In this document: positions 5,145-5,145 of the stretch, piece by piece
How the letters are laid out: every line of letters starts with the position of its first letter
Position numbering within the stretch: the first letter of the stretch is position 1
Assembly: GCA_016779685.1 (NCBI GenBank)
Contig: JADHND010000125.1
Location: 1 to 5,145, forward strand
DNA from: Shewanellaceae bacterium
Lineage (GTDB): Bacteria > Pseudomonadota > Gammaproteobacteria > Enterobacterales > Shewanellaceae
Length of the DNA stretch: 5,145 nucleotides
Direction: 5' to 3'
Notes under the pieces: model-generated
What the model was told of the DNA's origin: nothing
Database searches by the model: none
The model's input: the letters and a program-made list of their open reading frames with translations, nothing else
Position numbers and translations under genes: made by a program

Positions 5145-5145
5145 T

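Noticed and set aside
1..5145. CRISPR array, tRNA, rRNA or integrase attachment site
   Set aside because: I found no short regularly spaced repeats, no cloverleaf-like sequence with a conserved T-arm, and no integrase gene in the window.

Overview
The window suggests an accessory, island-like stretch of an AT-rich gammaproteobacterial chromosome or plasmid. A csrA remnant and small, decayed, repeated genes recall the ends of Legionella-type integrative elements, which carry csrA paralogues. That taxonomic reading is a guess from gene content, not a firm assignment.

Layout, left to right. (1) The 3' part of a large Lhr-like DEAD/DEAH helicase gene, plus strand, cut by the left edge, ends at 1635. 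A small hairpin sits at the point where it converges on minus-strand relics. (2) Positions 1636-2091 hold no intact large gene. They contain a minus-strand small gene (57 codons if intact) broken by an in-frame TAA, its likely promoter, and a short open frame of unknown value following it. (3) Positions 2092-4202 are a complete Type II restriction-modification module of two divergent genes. One is a C5-cytosine methyltransferase with an N-terminal helix-turn-helix domain (minus strand). The other is an Eco47II-like PD-(D/E)XK endonuclease (plus strand), followed by a strong hairpin terminator. (4) Positions 4287-4583 hold a 5'-truncated csrA remnant and a second copy of the small repeated gene, both on the minus strand. 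(5) From 4600 to the end there are only small hypothetical open frames, AT-rich DNA, and a leader-peptide-like signal with a hairpin at the right edge.

How the parts fit together. The restriction module is bracketed by two directly oriented copies of a repeat of about 150 bp (1749-1900 and 4428-4579). They align without gaps, with roughly 90% identity over the 140-bp core by my hand count, so the module looks like a cassette that could be gained or lost by recombination. The 101-bp divergent promoter region is densely organised. The methyltransferase promoter (-35 TGGACC, 17-bp spacer, -10 TATAAT) has its -10 inside an imperfect 19-bp palindrome. Its -35 overlaps GGTCC, the only GGNCC sequence I found in the window. 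GGNCC is the site cut by Eco47II, the namesake of the endonuclease family. This suggests two levels of self-control: binding by the methyltransferase's own HTH domain, and methylation of its own promoter. A nine-codon open frame ending in an ATGA overlap with the endonuclease start may add translational control. The module therefore looks like a self-regulated restriction system that makes protection before cutting.
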